DNA from: Hemibagrus wyckioides
Lineage: Eukaryota > Chordata > Actinopteri > Siluriformes > Bagridae
Assembly (NCBI RefSeq): GCF_019097595.1
Contig: NC_080710.1
Location: 26,194,280 to 26,258,279, forward strand
DNA length: 64,000 bases
Reading direction: 5' to 3'
The position numbers and the translations under genes were made by a program. Positions 12,773 through 26,442 of the stretch are shown here, piece after piece; the first letter of the stretch is position 1; the number at the start of each line of letters is the position of its first letter. The notes below the pieces were generated by a model that saw only the letters and a list, made by a program, of their open reading frames with translations, ran no database searches and was not told the origin of the DNA.

Positions 12773-15282
12773 GATATTTAGGGCTGAGAATTTTGGACTA
12801 GTTATAATTTTAAGTACAGACAGAATATGAGTGCCTGAAGCTCTACAACACTCCAACCCACACACACAAAAACACACAAACACACAGATAAACAAACCCC
12901 TCAGATTATTTGACATAACTCTTCAAAGTTGTAATAACTGTTTACAACAGACATCAATATTTCACAAAGCCGTTCACATTCCACTGCCTAGAAATAACCT
13001 TTTTTTTTCTTCTTCATTTTTAATAAAACTGTATAACAGAGCGACGCTCATATCCCAGCACTTCAGCACTTGTGTAATTCAGCAGCCTGTTACATAACTG
13101 ACGGCGCAGAAGTGGTGTACATTACAATCAGAAAAGTTGCTTTACATCCAAAAGCTGACTGCTGGAGATCGCTGCGATCACTCCGAGTGACGGAATCAAA
13201 CGCCTCGCTTCGCTTCTCATCACCTGAAACCCATGTTGTGCAGAATGAGCCGTCAAAGCCCCAAGCCACTAATAAAGCTGAACTCGAGGGAGAACCTAGA
13301 TTTTATTACCTAGATTTTATTACTGCTTCATGGATACCTCCAGACTTACAAGTACCGAAACATGCACAAGCTATCGGATGTCTTCAGGGCCAGATTTGTC
13401 TAATGTGTGTGTAAATCTCAGTAGTGCAGACATGCTTTTCATCTACTTAGTATTAACACTTTTCCACTGGACAGTAAAGTACGGCAGCGGACGGTGTTAC
13501 CTCCAGGTCTAGATATTTTTGCAAAGAGATTTTAAGTATGTCTGCCTCACAGTTATTACAGAGCATGATCAGGTCTATGAGTAAAGACAGACACGAAATA
13601 CGACAAAGTTATTTATAGATTTTTTGGATCAAAATAGCACTCAACAGCCGTGTTATTCCCTATGTAGTGAACATGTATAGTGTAAAAGAAGCCATTCGGG
13701 GGACCTACCTCTACCTTGACTTTACATGTTTTATGAGTAAGACATGAAAAATCAAGCAAAATATCAGCACTAAAAACGCTGCTGACGGTAAACAAACAAC
13801 AAATCTGAAGCAAACTGTATGAAAGAATTAGGATGTTGACACAAAAAGCACCTCAGGCGGACAAACATTACATTACTGCTGAAGATTTCTGCGCCATACT
13901 GTACTAGAAAGGACAAATGATATATATTCATGTCTCGGTTGCCTGGAAACCGAAGGCTAAAAAGTGGGTGCTAAAGTAATTTTAACACTCGGCCTGCACA
14001 TTCCCCACCCCAAAAACTGCCAGAGGGCACCAACACCAGAGAGCTAACCATAACTACGGTCACTTCTTCACTAACTTCCTGTTTGCACAATAAAAACAAA
14101 ACAAAAGAAAAACAGCACACGGACTAGAGATTCTGAGTGAAGTCTTATTATTGCACAAGTTCTTTGTTATTCGAGAAATCCTTATCGCTTCTCTGATGGT
14201 GGTTTCTAGGTAATAAGTCCTGCTCCTGCTCCCAGTTAATCACTTAAGAGTGAAGAATCAAGGAATAAATATGCAGACATATATTCACAGTAGAAAAGCC
14301 ATAAAGAAGAAAATTCCACTCAAATACTGTCACTGCTTTAATTATATGTCACTGATATGATGAGGGAAATTTAATTCCAGCTGCTCCATACATTCTAGAT
14401 AAATGTGGGTGTTTTTGTGCAAGGTTGAAAAAGAAATGATTAATTCTGCTTTTTTTTTTTTTTAGGGGGGGGTGGGCTTGGATGGTGAGTATGGTTCATC
14501 AGCGGAGAAATTCTCTGCATGAAAGAGACACCTTTGAAATAATCTGTCCCTGCAGGAATTCAAGCCTATGAAGGAACATGTGTCTAAGACAGGAGGGTCA
14601 GTGAGGTGACCCCTAATTTAGGAAATAGTTCTATCCCTCAAGGTAATTAGGCTGTCATCCCTTAAAATCCCCCCGCGCCTGGAACAGGAAGCTACAGGAC
14701 ACATTTCCATGTCCGATTCAAGCCATTACAGCGCAAAGATACACAACTATGTGACCTCTGATCCCCGGCTCATGTTCCCAGCCTCCTGAGTAGTGCATAT
14801 TGTTTTAGCTTGGAGATAACATTGAAATAATGTCTAACCTCTAACCCTTAAATACAAATGAGGCTTGAGAATCCAGGTCTCGGTGTTAAAACATACACCC
14901 ATGAGTGTGGGACTGGTGATGAAGGGAGGTTTCTGGAGAGTTGTAAATAAACTGAAGACGATTTCTGTAGATAAGGCCGTGGAGCTGCTGCTCCCTGCGT
15001 GCAATTCCCACGAGTCGTTGTTATTAAATGACAAATTTGCTATACAGAATGGAAAATAAAATGCGTTCGATCCTCCCGAGGTGCAATGTGATGGGTGCAG
15101 TGGGGTGCTTATTAGCTGAATGTGCAATGTCAGCAAGCAATTAACAAGTCATGTCACGTCCGTAATCACAGGTGTACGACCTAGTTATTCCCAAAACACC
15201 TAATCAGACCAAAACTAAAAGCAGAAGAGGAGGCGATGTGTGTGTGTATGTCCTACTAACACCTAGAATGCATGACAATCAC

Positions 15283-15795
15283 AGCGGGGAATGTTGTTAG
15301 AGGAAAATAATCATGGCGGTCTGGAAGATTACTGTGACCACCTAAAAGCTGTGTGCTTTTATTCCTCTTATATTATAGCAGCTTGTTATTTACTAAAGAA
15401 TGGCATGCTTTTTATCCGTTCGTAATGTTGGCAAGAACCTACTCTATGTTTTAGCAGCATCGGTTTCTGTTTTTTCATCTCTGCTGAAGTTAATGGAATA
15501 AATTCAGCTTGTTATGTTACCGAGTAACCTCAATTCTCTCCATTTTGCAGACTTTCCCATGTCCTCAACTTATTAAAACATCACCATATCAATAATTACG
15601 TTTTGTAATATATTTATGCAGAGTGTCGTCCATACGACTCTGTGTTTCTACAGGAATAATAACGAGTGCGTCGCTCTAAACCTGTAATTTCCTTCAAAGC
15701 CAGCACTATTGTCAGAGCTAATGTTACAGAAAATTAACCACTACCTCCTGACCAATCAGGATTGAGAACTGAACAGCACTGTGGTATAGTAGTCA
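15283..15795 (+). repeat. Repeat family X, copy B
   Basis: Start TGTTGTTAGAGGAAAATAATC, middle GAAGTTAATGGAATAAATTC with CAGCTTGTTATGTTAC, and end GACCAATCAGGATTGAGAAC with CAGCACTGTGG follow copy A in order. The middle part before 15460 (TTTATTCCTC, TATAGCAG) also matches copy C at 32295. No frame of note. Ends are approximate. Confidence 0.6.
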
Positions 15796-15949
15796 TTAAT
15801 TCTGCATGGCTACTAGATGACTATCTAACTTGAACCCAAATCATTATAAAGCCTGTGTCTTGATACAATTGGTGTGCCAGATGTGTCCTAATCACTCGAG
15901 GTTACAAAAGGCCACACTGGCCAAGTCATCTCTGTCATCCAAGTCATCA

Positions 15950-16180
<231 letters not shown>

Positions 16181-17554
16181 TTAAAGACGGTCGTAGTTCC
16201 TCGTTTGCACAAGCCCCAATGTCATCAGCTGTTCAGATTTTAACCTGAGAGGAGTACGAGGCAGGCAGGGCAATCAATACGTAGAGTAGCTTGCAGAGAC
16301 AATAAAGGAGATGATCTACTCCTTGCTCTGCTTCTTTTACCCTGGTATATTAAAGCAGAGCTAAACAGATTCGCCAACCATCTAGTTATTATAGAATTTT
16401 TGCTTATACACAACCATGTAACATGGAAAAAAATATTAATCTCTGTAGTGGACCATACTTTCATCTTTTAGTGGATCTGGAATGTGAGCATAATGAAATA
16501 TGAATGTAAAGATCACCAGATTTGTGTACAGTTTGCTGCGGTGGGTTGAGGTGGACACATACCATACTAATTAGCTTTTCAAAATGTGTTGTCAAAATGT
16601 GTACAAACCACAGTCTATAAAAACAAAGTCTTTCAAAAACAAGAAGAACAAAAGGTCCTGCAGGCTTTATCAGAGTTCTTAAAATGTTTAAAATAAACTT
16701 CACCTCAATTCCTGATAGCATTCCCTAGATCTCCAGCCATTAAGCTAAACTGCATGTATAGACACAGTCCATTTCTTTTCTCCCATGTATGCCCTGAGTT
16801 CTTTGGTTCCTCCTGGGGCAGAAAAGTGGACAAAATGTCTCATTGAAGGAGTCCCCAGTGAACCATGACCAGTGATACATGTGGCCCTTAAGACTGCCTT
16901 TAGCAGGCACAAGGCCATCTCTCTGCCTGGAGTGCTTTAGCATCTCATTTGCATCACTTTCATCCAGGGCTGCATGAGCAGCTGTCAATAGGAATCAATG
17001 CAGTTGCTTCTGTTAATCAAGCAACATTTTGTTTGTTTTGTTAATCAGCACCCATGCGCACACAGGACATGACGGACAATCCTCTCATTATGGTATGACA
17101 GTCAGTGAGATAAATACTGATTCATACAGAGAGAGAAAGGGAAAGAAAGAAAAGAAAATGAAAGGAGGCCATGTAGAACGAACATGAAGCATTTTGCTGT
17201 CATGTTTTGGGTCCACTTGTCATCGTGGATGGAAGCGTCACTGCAAATCAATACAAAGTTCCTCTGATTGATCACCCTTATCCTACGATGAAACACTCAC
17301 GATAAGACTGGTCTCTTCAGGCATGCCCGCGTCTAGTGGGCACGAGGCCTTACTGAATGATTTGATGAGGATGACAGGGATATAAATCATACACCACGGC
17401 CTTCACAGTCACAAGATCTCAACGCAACTGAACACTAGGACAGACTATAACTGATTCAGATCTTATGCTGATGCTTAGTCGCTTAAAAGCTCCTGGTTAC
17501 ACAATTGCACTTGACTATATAATGTACAGTTAGAGAAAGGGAATTATTTCAATC

Positions 17555-17715
17555 CGATGAGGATGATGAGGATGAGCATGGGTTCCCTTTGGAGTCTGGT
17601 TCCTCTCAAGGTTTCTTCCTAATATTGTAACTTTTAGCATTTTTATTCATATTTTATTCTACATCTTTATACCCCTGTAAAGCTGCTTTGCAACAATGTC
17701 CAGTGATGTTTTAAG
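17555..17715 (+). repeat. Teleost short repeat (plus copy)
   Basis: Reads GGTTCCCTTTGGAGTCTGG, TTCCTCTCAAGGTTTCTTCC and TGTAAAGCTGCTTTGCAAC with AATGTCCAGTGATG, the body and tail of the family also seen at 10163-10342. The middle TTTTTCCTTGCCACC part is missing here, so this is a deleted copy. Confidence 0.7.
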
Positions 17716-18963
17716 ACCCTAAATGAGGGAAAGTCATTTGGAAGAACAGTGATCTCTCTCTCCAGTACAGTTCCACAGACTTGCAGCATGTACAACACTT
17801 TATGTTGTTTCATTTTTGTACTTTATCACCCATCTTCATATAGATATAAGAGTAAATTGTAAGAGAGCTATATAGAGAGACACAGAAAAATAGCTGAGCT
17901 TTGCGATGAGGCGTCACACGATGAGAGGAGTGACATGCTGAGGGGCCGATAAGGACGTGGCCTGGTCACAGAGCTGCCATCACTGCCGATGCATTATTTA
18001 AACGTCCAAGTCTTTGTGCCTAAATGTGCCCATAATTGTAGACTGCACCGAGAAGCGGCTCACGGATGATAATGGTCGCTCACACATGCTTGCCAATCAG
18101 GCTTCATTAAAACGCAACTAAATCACTTCCCATAAAGGACCAATGGACCTGAATGAGAGCGGCTGGGACATCATGGTCGAACATCCCAGTTCTGTTGTTC
18201 TAGGAAGCCATTAAAATCAATTGTATTATCCTTAGCCCATTTAATTCCCCATTCCTATATGCATATGTGTTCTTGGAAGAGCTCAAAGGCCGTTATGTTC
18301 ATTTCTGAGGCAGTAGACGTGAAGCTCTATAAATGAAATGGGTCATTAGTTTCAATGGTGTGGACTTTTGTTTCTAACCTCTGGCCCAGGCCATTTTAGA
18401 TGAATGAATGTCTGAATGACTTCTTCCTCTTAATAGAGATTTCTTTTAAGCACTGACTCTCGGCACGGTAACAAAATCACCTTCTTTTTTCCCCCCATTA
18501 TTTGATTTATTCTTTTCACTAATCCTGAATAAAACAAACCTCTTGTCACTAAACACTCTTCTTTCTTCATTTCTGCCATAGGTTTGAAAGACTGCACATT
18601 TAAGATTAAATAGATATAAAATACATCCTCAAGACCTAGCACAGCTTCTCCTTCACAGCTACTGAGTGCTTCTTTCACATGTATTTGCAGGAGGAAATGC
18701 AATTAATTAAGACTGATGTGGCTTCTCAGGATGATACCTAGTACACGTTTTCATCATTAGAGTGAAGTGAAGAAACAACAGGAAAGGGAAAAGCTTTGAG
18801 TGAAAATAAAATACAGGAGAAATGTCTGAAAATGAAGGAGCGGTGAATGGGTAAAATCTATTCGAAAGCTGATGTGTGAGTGACTCAAAGCCTAAACGGA
18901 ACCAGCAAAGACATATCAGTAATATTCAATAATAAAGAGGCTTTGGTTACTAAACTGAATTTG

Positions 18964-18982
18964 ACACACACACACACACACA
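18964..18982. repeat. (CA)n microsatellite
   Basis: About nine CA units, just left of the Tigger-like element. Confidence 0.9.
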
Positions 18983-19037
18983 AAGCTCATGCTGTGTCAT
19001 TAAATCCTGACATTTACTGGTATTTTAACTAGTAATA

Positions 19038-19665
19038 CAGTAATCCCCCTCTATATCGCGGTTCATATATATATATTTTTATTTGGAACATAATTAATTA
19101 AGGTATATCGTGGTATCCACAAACCTTATAGTGAATTGTTTTTAAGTTGAAGTAAGGTAATTTATTAATAAAAATATAATTATTAATTACAAAATATAAA
19201 CATTAATTGAAAATGAAGTAAAATGTTAATAAGAACACGTAGCGTTGTTTAGGAAAGTGTGGTGCGGGAATGCTGAAAAATCAAAATACAGCACGCTGGA
19301 GGAACGAGTCTGGCCAATCGGAATGCCCCATTCATTTAATCACGGTTGAGATTGGCTGCTGGCTATGCGTACAGTTGGGGAAAGGGAAGCAGAATTCTCC
19401 AGCATCCCAGTTCTTCGTGTGTCACTGTCCTGAGTGTTTCGTTTTGTCCTGTGTACACTGTATTTTTACGCTTTTTCTGCAAGCCCTATTAATTCATCTT
19501 GCTATATGCTTGCAAATGTTTTCTGTGTGTGTTTAGAGAGTGTGAGAGGGTCATTTACCGCTTAAACAATAAAAAAAAAAAAGCATTGGCATCCGTGTAT
19601 TGCGGATTTTCGTTTATCGCGGGTGGTTTTGGAACGTAACCCCAGTGATAAACGGGGGATTACTG
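19038..19665 (+). mobile_element. Tigger/pogo-like MITE, 628 bp, with TA target site
   Basis: The left tip CAGTAATCCCCC and the right tip GGGGGATTACTG are exact inverted repeats, each flanked by TA. Next to the tips come TATATCGCGG on the left and GTTTATCGCGGGTGG on the right, the tail motifs typical of Tigger-type elements. The interior has no transposase; the 88-codon frame at 19270-19536 has no DDE or helix-turn-helix features and is a shadow. Non-autonomous copy, moderately old. Confidence 0.88.
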
Positions 19666-21162
19666 TACCAAATGGTCCAGTGAACATCAAGCATCTGATC
19701 AGCAAAAAATAAAGTCAAAGTGTGGGCCAAGACACCCGACACAAAAGGCCAAAAAAAAGGCTCAATTTGCTAATGGACGTTTTCACCACGAATTTGACAG
19801 ATTGGGTTGAGAGGCTTGTTTGCGTCTTGGTGGATCCCCTCATTTGTGGCCATTTGCGGACCCGCGTCAGCTGCGTCTTTTCTAAAAAGCAAAGAATTCC
19901 CATGGAAAATAAGCAACAAATCACTCGGTCATTACCATGCATCTGTGAGGGGGGAAATTAATTTGGCCATTAGCTCTTGTAAAAACGTGTGATTACACAT
20001 TTCTGTCAGTGGCATCGTGCCTGGTGTCCACGCTCGCAGCGAGAGGAAAAAAATGTTAACAAGGTTTGAGCGGCACAGAGTAAATGAACAACAAACAAGG
20101 CCTGTGAAGAGGAAATGAGTGAGAGAGTGGGAGGATTCAGAGGCCAACAGACTCAGCTTTTGTTCACTTCAACCTGGTTCTGCAGCAGGAGCCTCGATGG
20201 TGTTAGAAGCTGGTGAGATTGATGTGAGACTGGTGCTGGAAACATCAAAGAGTCATTTGATTGGATTAGAGCTGAACGTTTTTCAGGGAAGTGTGGGATA
20301 GACTCATATGACACTCCTCCGTCACTATACCGTCATGTCAGTCCGTCCTGTGCTTTATGAACCCGCCTGTACTTCCATTAGCAGATGGACATGAAAAAGT
20401 CAGAAAGGTGCCATTATCTTAATCCTCCAGCCTCGCAGCAGCCGTCTCTTCTCCACCCCCCTGGCTCCAAAAACAAACAGCACAGAGGCAGTTGTTAAAG
20501 CTTCTTTGTGACCCTGGAAAGGTCAAATTGTCCATAAGCCAGAGAAAGGGAGTGCTCTGACCACCTGAGCTCAGAGATGAGCACGATCGTGGGCACACTA
20601 TAAACCAGTAACAGCTTGTATCCACAGTCTCTCAATCGACCTCTTCAGCAGCTCACATCTATTTATTTGAAATTCAGAGCAGATTTCAGACTTACAACCA
20701 TCAAGTATACAAGAGCCAGCATATACGAAGGAACACGTGCAAGGCGCTGACAAGATCATCAACTAATTAAAATTTGAAAATGACACAGAGGATTTGCAGA
20801 AATGGAAACTGCACTGGATCAAGGGGTTCATCTTCATGGCTGGGGTGCAGTGGGGGTGGGGTGGAGGTCTGAAGAGGAAAAACTCAAAAAAGCAGTTCAA
20901 AGAACTTGCTGCTATCTGATGTGCTGGAGGGAATTCGTTTCCAACCCCATCCACCCTACTGCGGTTCAAAGACACACGTCTTTTTTCTTTAAAAAGTTTT
21001 TTTCTTCCCCCAAATTCAGAGTTTCTTCAACTTCCCTAAAAAGCAGGATATAGCCTCGATGGAGTACATTGGCTCATCTGGATACTATAGATTTATACAG
21101 ATGTTCATAATGAAAATGATCTACACGTATATAATGATTCATAATCCCTATTCTCAATATCC

Positions 21163-21245
21163 AGTGTCACCCAGGAGAGGGCAATTTCCAGAGGCTTCCT
21201 TGCCACCGTCACCATTGGTTTATTCATTAGTGAGCTACCCGTTTT
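21163..21245 (+). repeat. Teleost short repeat, truncated copy
   Basis: Reads GTGTCACCCAGGAGAGGGC, then CTTCCTTGCCACCGTCACC and TTATTCATTAGTGAGC, which is the head and middle of the family listed at 10163-10342. The tail is absent. Confidence 0.6.
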
Positions 21246-23515
21246 ATCTATTTTTTAAAAAGTGCTACACAGAATCAGACTGAAATGAAAGCAGATTCAC
21301 CATAAAATCCCCCGAGTCAGTGTAAGAAATTAGCTCCAGTGATCAGAGAAAGGAAACCGTGCCAATAGGCAGTAGGAGCTGCCCCAGCCTCTCCACATCC
21401 ACATCCCTTATTCATCCCTCATACACAAACCAGATGGATCCTCCCATCTGGCTGACCGATACTGTGAATACCTCAACATCAGAACACAAGATCGGTCTCC
21501 TTGATCATGAAATATCAGGTGTCTCTAGGATTATAAATACCTCAGGGCATGCATCAATGTCATCCAGCAGCTCGGCTAAACAAGAGCTCACAGAGGCTGG
21601 CAGCAATTTGCATCAATAAAGCGCTGGCAATTAGAACAAATGCAGTCATCCGCACCCTTCCCACTGCTCCGGACAGCAGCCCAGGAGGAGGAATATGAGC
21701 GAGGACTGCAAAACAGACAGCTCAGCCTCAGCTTCTTGTTTATGCATCGGATAAAAGGTCAAATCACATGAAAGCCGAAACCGGTATAGAGGACAAAGGA
21801 CTGTCCGGTTTGAGAGCCAGACATGCTTTTCCTTGTAGGAATCCTCCCTGGTTTTTATTCCGGGTTCTGATGTTTAAATGCAGCCCGGGTGCTACAACGG
21901 CTTGACAGTAAAGCAATTAAAGGTGGAGGGTGATAAAACATCCATATGCCACAGCATTTAACGAGCCAACAGGTTCATTCTCCCGGCACAATGAGAATCA
22001 CTCAATATCTGTCTTGTGCTCACTGACTGAAAGGTCAGTTTACAATTGCTTGTACCCCTCCCCTTTTCCATTCATTCTCTCTTTATTTCCGTCTCCCACT
22101 ATCCTTTTCCTTCTCCCTCTACCACCCTTTCTTTCTGTCTTGTCTTCCCGAATAACACCTCTTGTCTGTTTACTTCCCGGGCCTCCGAAAGCAATTTCTC
22201 CAGCGACGGAATGTTATTGTGGCAGATTAAATGCTGCGAAATCTTGTGTGACGCTCGCTTGCTCTCGCACGTACTGTAGGAAAGCAGATGTGGCAGCACA
22301 CTGATAATGTTGTATTGAGAAGACCCTCATCATCAGAGGAAACAATAGAGGCATGAACTCACTAGATACCAGTGATGGAAAGAGACCGTTATTATAGACT
22401 CGGCACACGTGGGGGGTGCAGATGGTAGATTTTCTGAGAAGTGAGGTTCATTCTAAAAAGAGACAGATACAGAGATAGATAAGCTGTTGCTTCTAGTACG
22501 TCTGCTTGGGAATGGTTTCAGTGTACTGGGTGTAGTTGAGGCATGATTAACGCTCTGATGTAGACTTGATTAGACAGGTGTTGGGCTTTTTATTTTTTTC
22601 CTGGAAGGTCAATTTCACGGTAAGCGAATCGAGCCGTGATCCATCCCGGCCCCGCAGAGCGTTAAACAGATGAAATCCCAGGACGCCCATCAATACAGCT
22701 ACATCAGGTAGAAAATACTTTGTTCCCCATCCTGTACATGGCAGTAGACATGAGATCAGAAGATACCACGCTTATGTTGGAGGTGATTGGAAAGGTGTGA
22801 GGAACTTAAAGAAACATATTAAACTGCCAAAAGGAAAAATGGTAAGGTTTTACTGTTAACTCCGAAAAACAAAACAGCAGCTCAGCTAGTTACCGAGCGA
22901 CAAACTGACGAGTGTGACGGTGCGGACGATGAAATTAGCATGAAGGTCCATGTTTTGGAAGTTGAGCAAAGTGTACAAATGAGGAACCGAGAAAGCTGAA
23001 CAGACTAAAAGACTAAAGCGCCGCTGCATCAGTCTTTGAGTAGAAATGAAGTCGATGGTGTGTAGACCAGCACGTTGATGGAAAAAAGTCAAATCAGTAT
23101 TTAATCATAACATGCTTTTTCCCAACTGAAGATAACACGATGATAAATTTCTGGCTCGTTCAGGGCGAGTTTTTCCTTTTAATAAACACAACAGACATTT
23201 TAATCAAATCAGATATAACAGGTGTAAACAGGGAACACTGTCCTTTGGTTCAGCAGTGTTAGATGAAGGCAAAACAACATCACTGGCTTCGCTGCTCCCT
23301 TGAATCTCAGAGACATTGCTTCAATTTTTAAAAGATTTTTTTTTTTTTAACCATCAGATTAAAATTCCAACAACATCTCTATTTTTTGTCATGTCCTCTA
23401 AAACTACATAGGGAGGATGAGGTGAATATTGCATCAACTCAAAAGCTTAAGTCATATTAATTCTACACCCTGCAGACTTTCATTTTCCATCAAAGCCTGT
23501 TATATCTGCAGAATG

Positions 23516-23558
23516 ACACACACACACACACAAACCACACACACACACACACACACAG
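23516..23558. repeat. (CA)n microsatellite, interrupted
   Basis: Two CA runs separated by an AAC interruption, about twenty units in all. Confidence 0.95.
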
Positions 23559-24625
23559 CACAGAGATTAAATCTGAATTACTCCTGGTCATTTTCAGAGT
23601 CCCAGATAAAACCAGTTCATGATAAAGTTTGCTCTTTTTTTTCCCCCTCTAATCTTCACAGGAAACCCGTGCACATCAAGCGATCTGCTGAAGTTAGGAC
23701 TCAATCAGGACAAGGAGTCGTCTGACCACACACTGTCCTTCTGGAACGCTTTACATCTTTCAATATTTAGGCTTTTCACTCTGACATTATTTGTTATCTG
23801 TAATTCTGGTGTTGTGTCACTTTTTATTTCTTCTCATATAGACAGAGAGAACCGAGGAGAGAGGGAAAAAAAAAAAAGACTATCTTATCTGTCTATCTAG
23901 ATTCTTCTCCTCATCTTTCACTTTTTTTTTTTCCCCGACTCAATTTTGGCTCTTCTCTCTCAGGACCGATGGCCGTGAGCCAGAAAGCCCGAAAAGTCTC
24001 GTTCTCATATTGAGTGAATGACAGCTGCAGCTCAGACAACAGAGGGCTGATAATATGGCTGGCTTACTGTTCCCTGACTTCATTCATGGCCCGTGCGACT
24101 GATGCCCCGCTGTGCCCTCACCAACCCTAGCCAAGTGCCCACTCTCCCATAGATGCTCACTAATAAGCCGCCCTGCTGGGGACGAGAAACATGTTTTTTG
24201 TTTCTCTCTTTCTGTTCCATCTTCCATCACGACAGCCTCTGGCACCCTATTCACAAACCCGTGAGGCGTGACAAAAGGAGCAGGGGGCGCGATTAGCAAG
24301 ACCACGGTCTGCTGGGTAAGAGTGAGGGTGCTTCAGGAGTGAGGGCAGGAGCTCTTCTAGAGCATCTTGACCCCCTCTATTCTCACAAACACAACGACGC
24401 AGAAACACAGACACACTCAGACATGCCTCCTCCCTTTATAGGAGCTCTTGTAGAGAATAAAGAGGAGAGAGGATAATAAAGGCAGAGGAACACAGAGCCT
24501 CTCTAACCTCTTGAGTACAGACAGGAGCGAATGCAAAAGCACACCTCCATCCCTCTGCAGAACCCCCTGAGTCCACTAACCAACCATCCTGCTCTCAACA
24601 TCACAGCCCTGACCAGCAGTGTCCG

Positions 24626-24660
<35 letters not shown>

Positions 24661-24689
24661 AACACTCTCTTTCTGTCTCTCTCTCTCTG

Positions 24690-24721
<32 letters not shown>

Positions 24722-24832
24722 TGTAAAACACTCTCTTTCTGTCTCTCTCTGTAAAATACTCTCTTTCTGTCTCTCTCTCTCTCTGTAAAACACTCTCTCT
24801 CTGTCTCTCTCTGTCTCTCTCTCTCTGTAAAA

Positions 24833-24872
<40 letters not shown>

Positions 24873-24896
24873 AACACTCTCTTTCTGTCTCTCTCT

Positions 24897-24983
24897 CACC
24901 GACACAAACTATCTTTCTGTCTCTCTCTCTCTCTCTCTGTAAAACACTCTCTTTCTGTCTCTCTCTCTATAAAATACTCTCTT

Positions 24984-25021
<38 letters not shown>

Positions 25022-25175
25022 AAATACTCTCTTTCTGTCTCTCTCTCTCTCTCTCTCTCTCTGTAAAACACTCTCTTTCTGTCTCTCTCTATAAAATACT
25101 CTCTTTCTGTCTCTCTCTCTATAAAATACTCTCTTTCTGTCTCTCTCTCTCTCTCTCTCTATAAAATACTCTCTT

Positions 25176-25210
<35 letters not shown>

Positions 25211-25325
25211 AACACTCTCTTTCTGTCTCTCTCTCACCGACACAAACTATCTTTCTGTCTCTCTCTCTCTCTCTCTCTCTATAAAATACTCTCTTTCTGT
25301 CTCTCTCTCTATAAAATACTCTCTT

Positions 25326-25367
<42 letters not shown>

Positions 25368-25943
25368 AAATACGCTCTTTCTGTCTCTCTCTCTCTATAA
25401 AATACTCTCTTTCTGTCTCTCTCTCTCTCTCTCTCTCTATAAAATACGCTCTTTCTGTCTCTCTCTCTCTATAAAATACTCTCTTTCTGTCTCTCTCTCA
25501 CCGACACAAACTATCTTTCTGTCTCTCTCTCTCTCTCTGTAAAATACTCTCTTTCTGTCTCTCTCTCTCTCTCTGTCTCTCTCTCTCTGTAAAACACTCT
25601 CTTTCTGTCTCTCTCTCACCGACACAAACTATCTTTCTGTCTCTCTCTCTCTCTCTATAAAACACTCTCTTTCTGTCTCTCTCTCACCGACACAAACTAT
25701 CTTTCTGTCTCTCTCTCTCTCTCTCTCTATAAAACACTCTCTTTCTGTCTCTCTCTCACCGACACAAACTATCTTTCTGTCTCTCTCTCTCTCTATAAAA
25801 CACTCTCTTTCTGTCTCTCTCTCACCAACACAAACTATCTTTCTGTCTCTCTCTCTCTCTCTATAAAATACTCTCTTTCTGTCTCTCTCTCTCTATAAAA
25901 TACTCTCTTTCTGTCTCTCTCTCTCTCTATAAAATACTCTCTT

Positions 25944-25974
<31 letters not shown>

Positions 25975-26411
25975 ATAAAATACTCTCTTTCTGTCTCTCT
26001 CTCTCTCTCTCTCTCTGTAAAATACTCTCTTTCTGTCTCTCTCTCTCTCTGTAAAATACTCTCTTTCTGTCTCTCTCTCACCGACACAAACTATCTTTCT
26101 GTCTCTCTCTCTCTCTGTAAAATACTCTCTTTCTGTCTCTCTCTCTCTCTCTGTAAAACACTCTCTTTCTGTCTCTCTCTCACCGACACAAACTATCTTT
26201 CTGTCTCTCTCTCTCTATAAAATACTCTCTTTCTGTCTCTCTCTCTCTGTAAAATACTCTCTTTCTGTCTCTCTTTCACCAACACAAACTATCTTTCTGT
26301 CTCTCTCTCTCTCTGTAAAATACTCTCTTTCTGTCTCTCTCTCTCTCTCTGTCTCTCTCTCTCTGTAAAACACTCTCTTTCTGTCTCTCTCTCACCGACA
26401 CAAACTATCTT

Positions 26412-26442
<31 letters not shown>

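Larger units (their letters stand above)
19666..24627. other. Intron stretch, mostly unique; possible conserved non-coding blocks
   Basis: It holds one short repeat fragment (21163-21245) and one CA repeat (23516-23558). The blocks 19715-20060, 22170-22290 and 23960-24200 have balanced composition, no low-complexity runs and A/T-rich core motifs. That is the look of conserved non-coding DNA, but no alignment is available. No coding exon was recognised. Confidence 0.4.

Noticed and set aside
19270..19536. 88-codon frame within the Tigger-like element
   Set aside because: No DDE residues or DNA-binding domain; the element is only 628 bp and non-autonomous.
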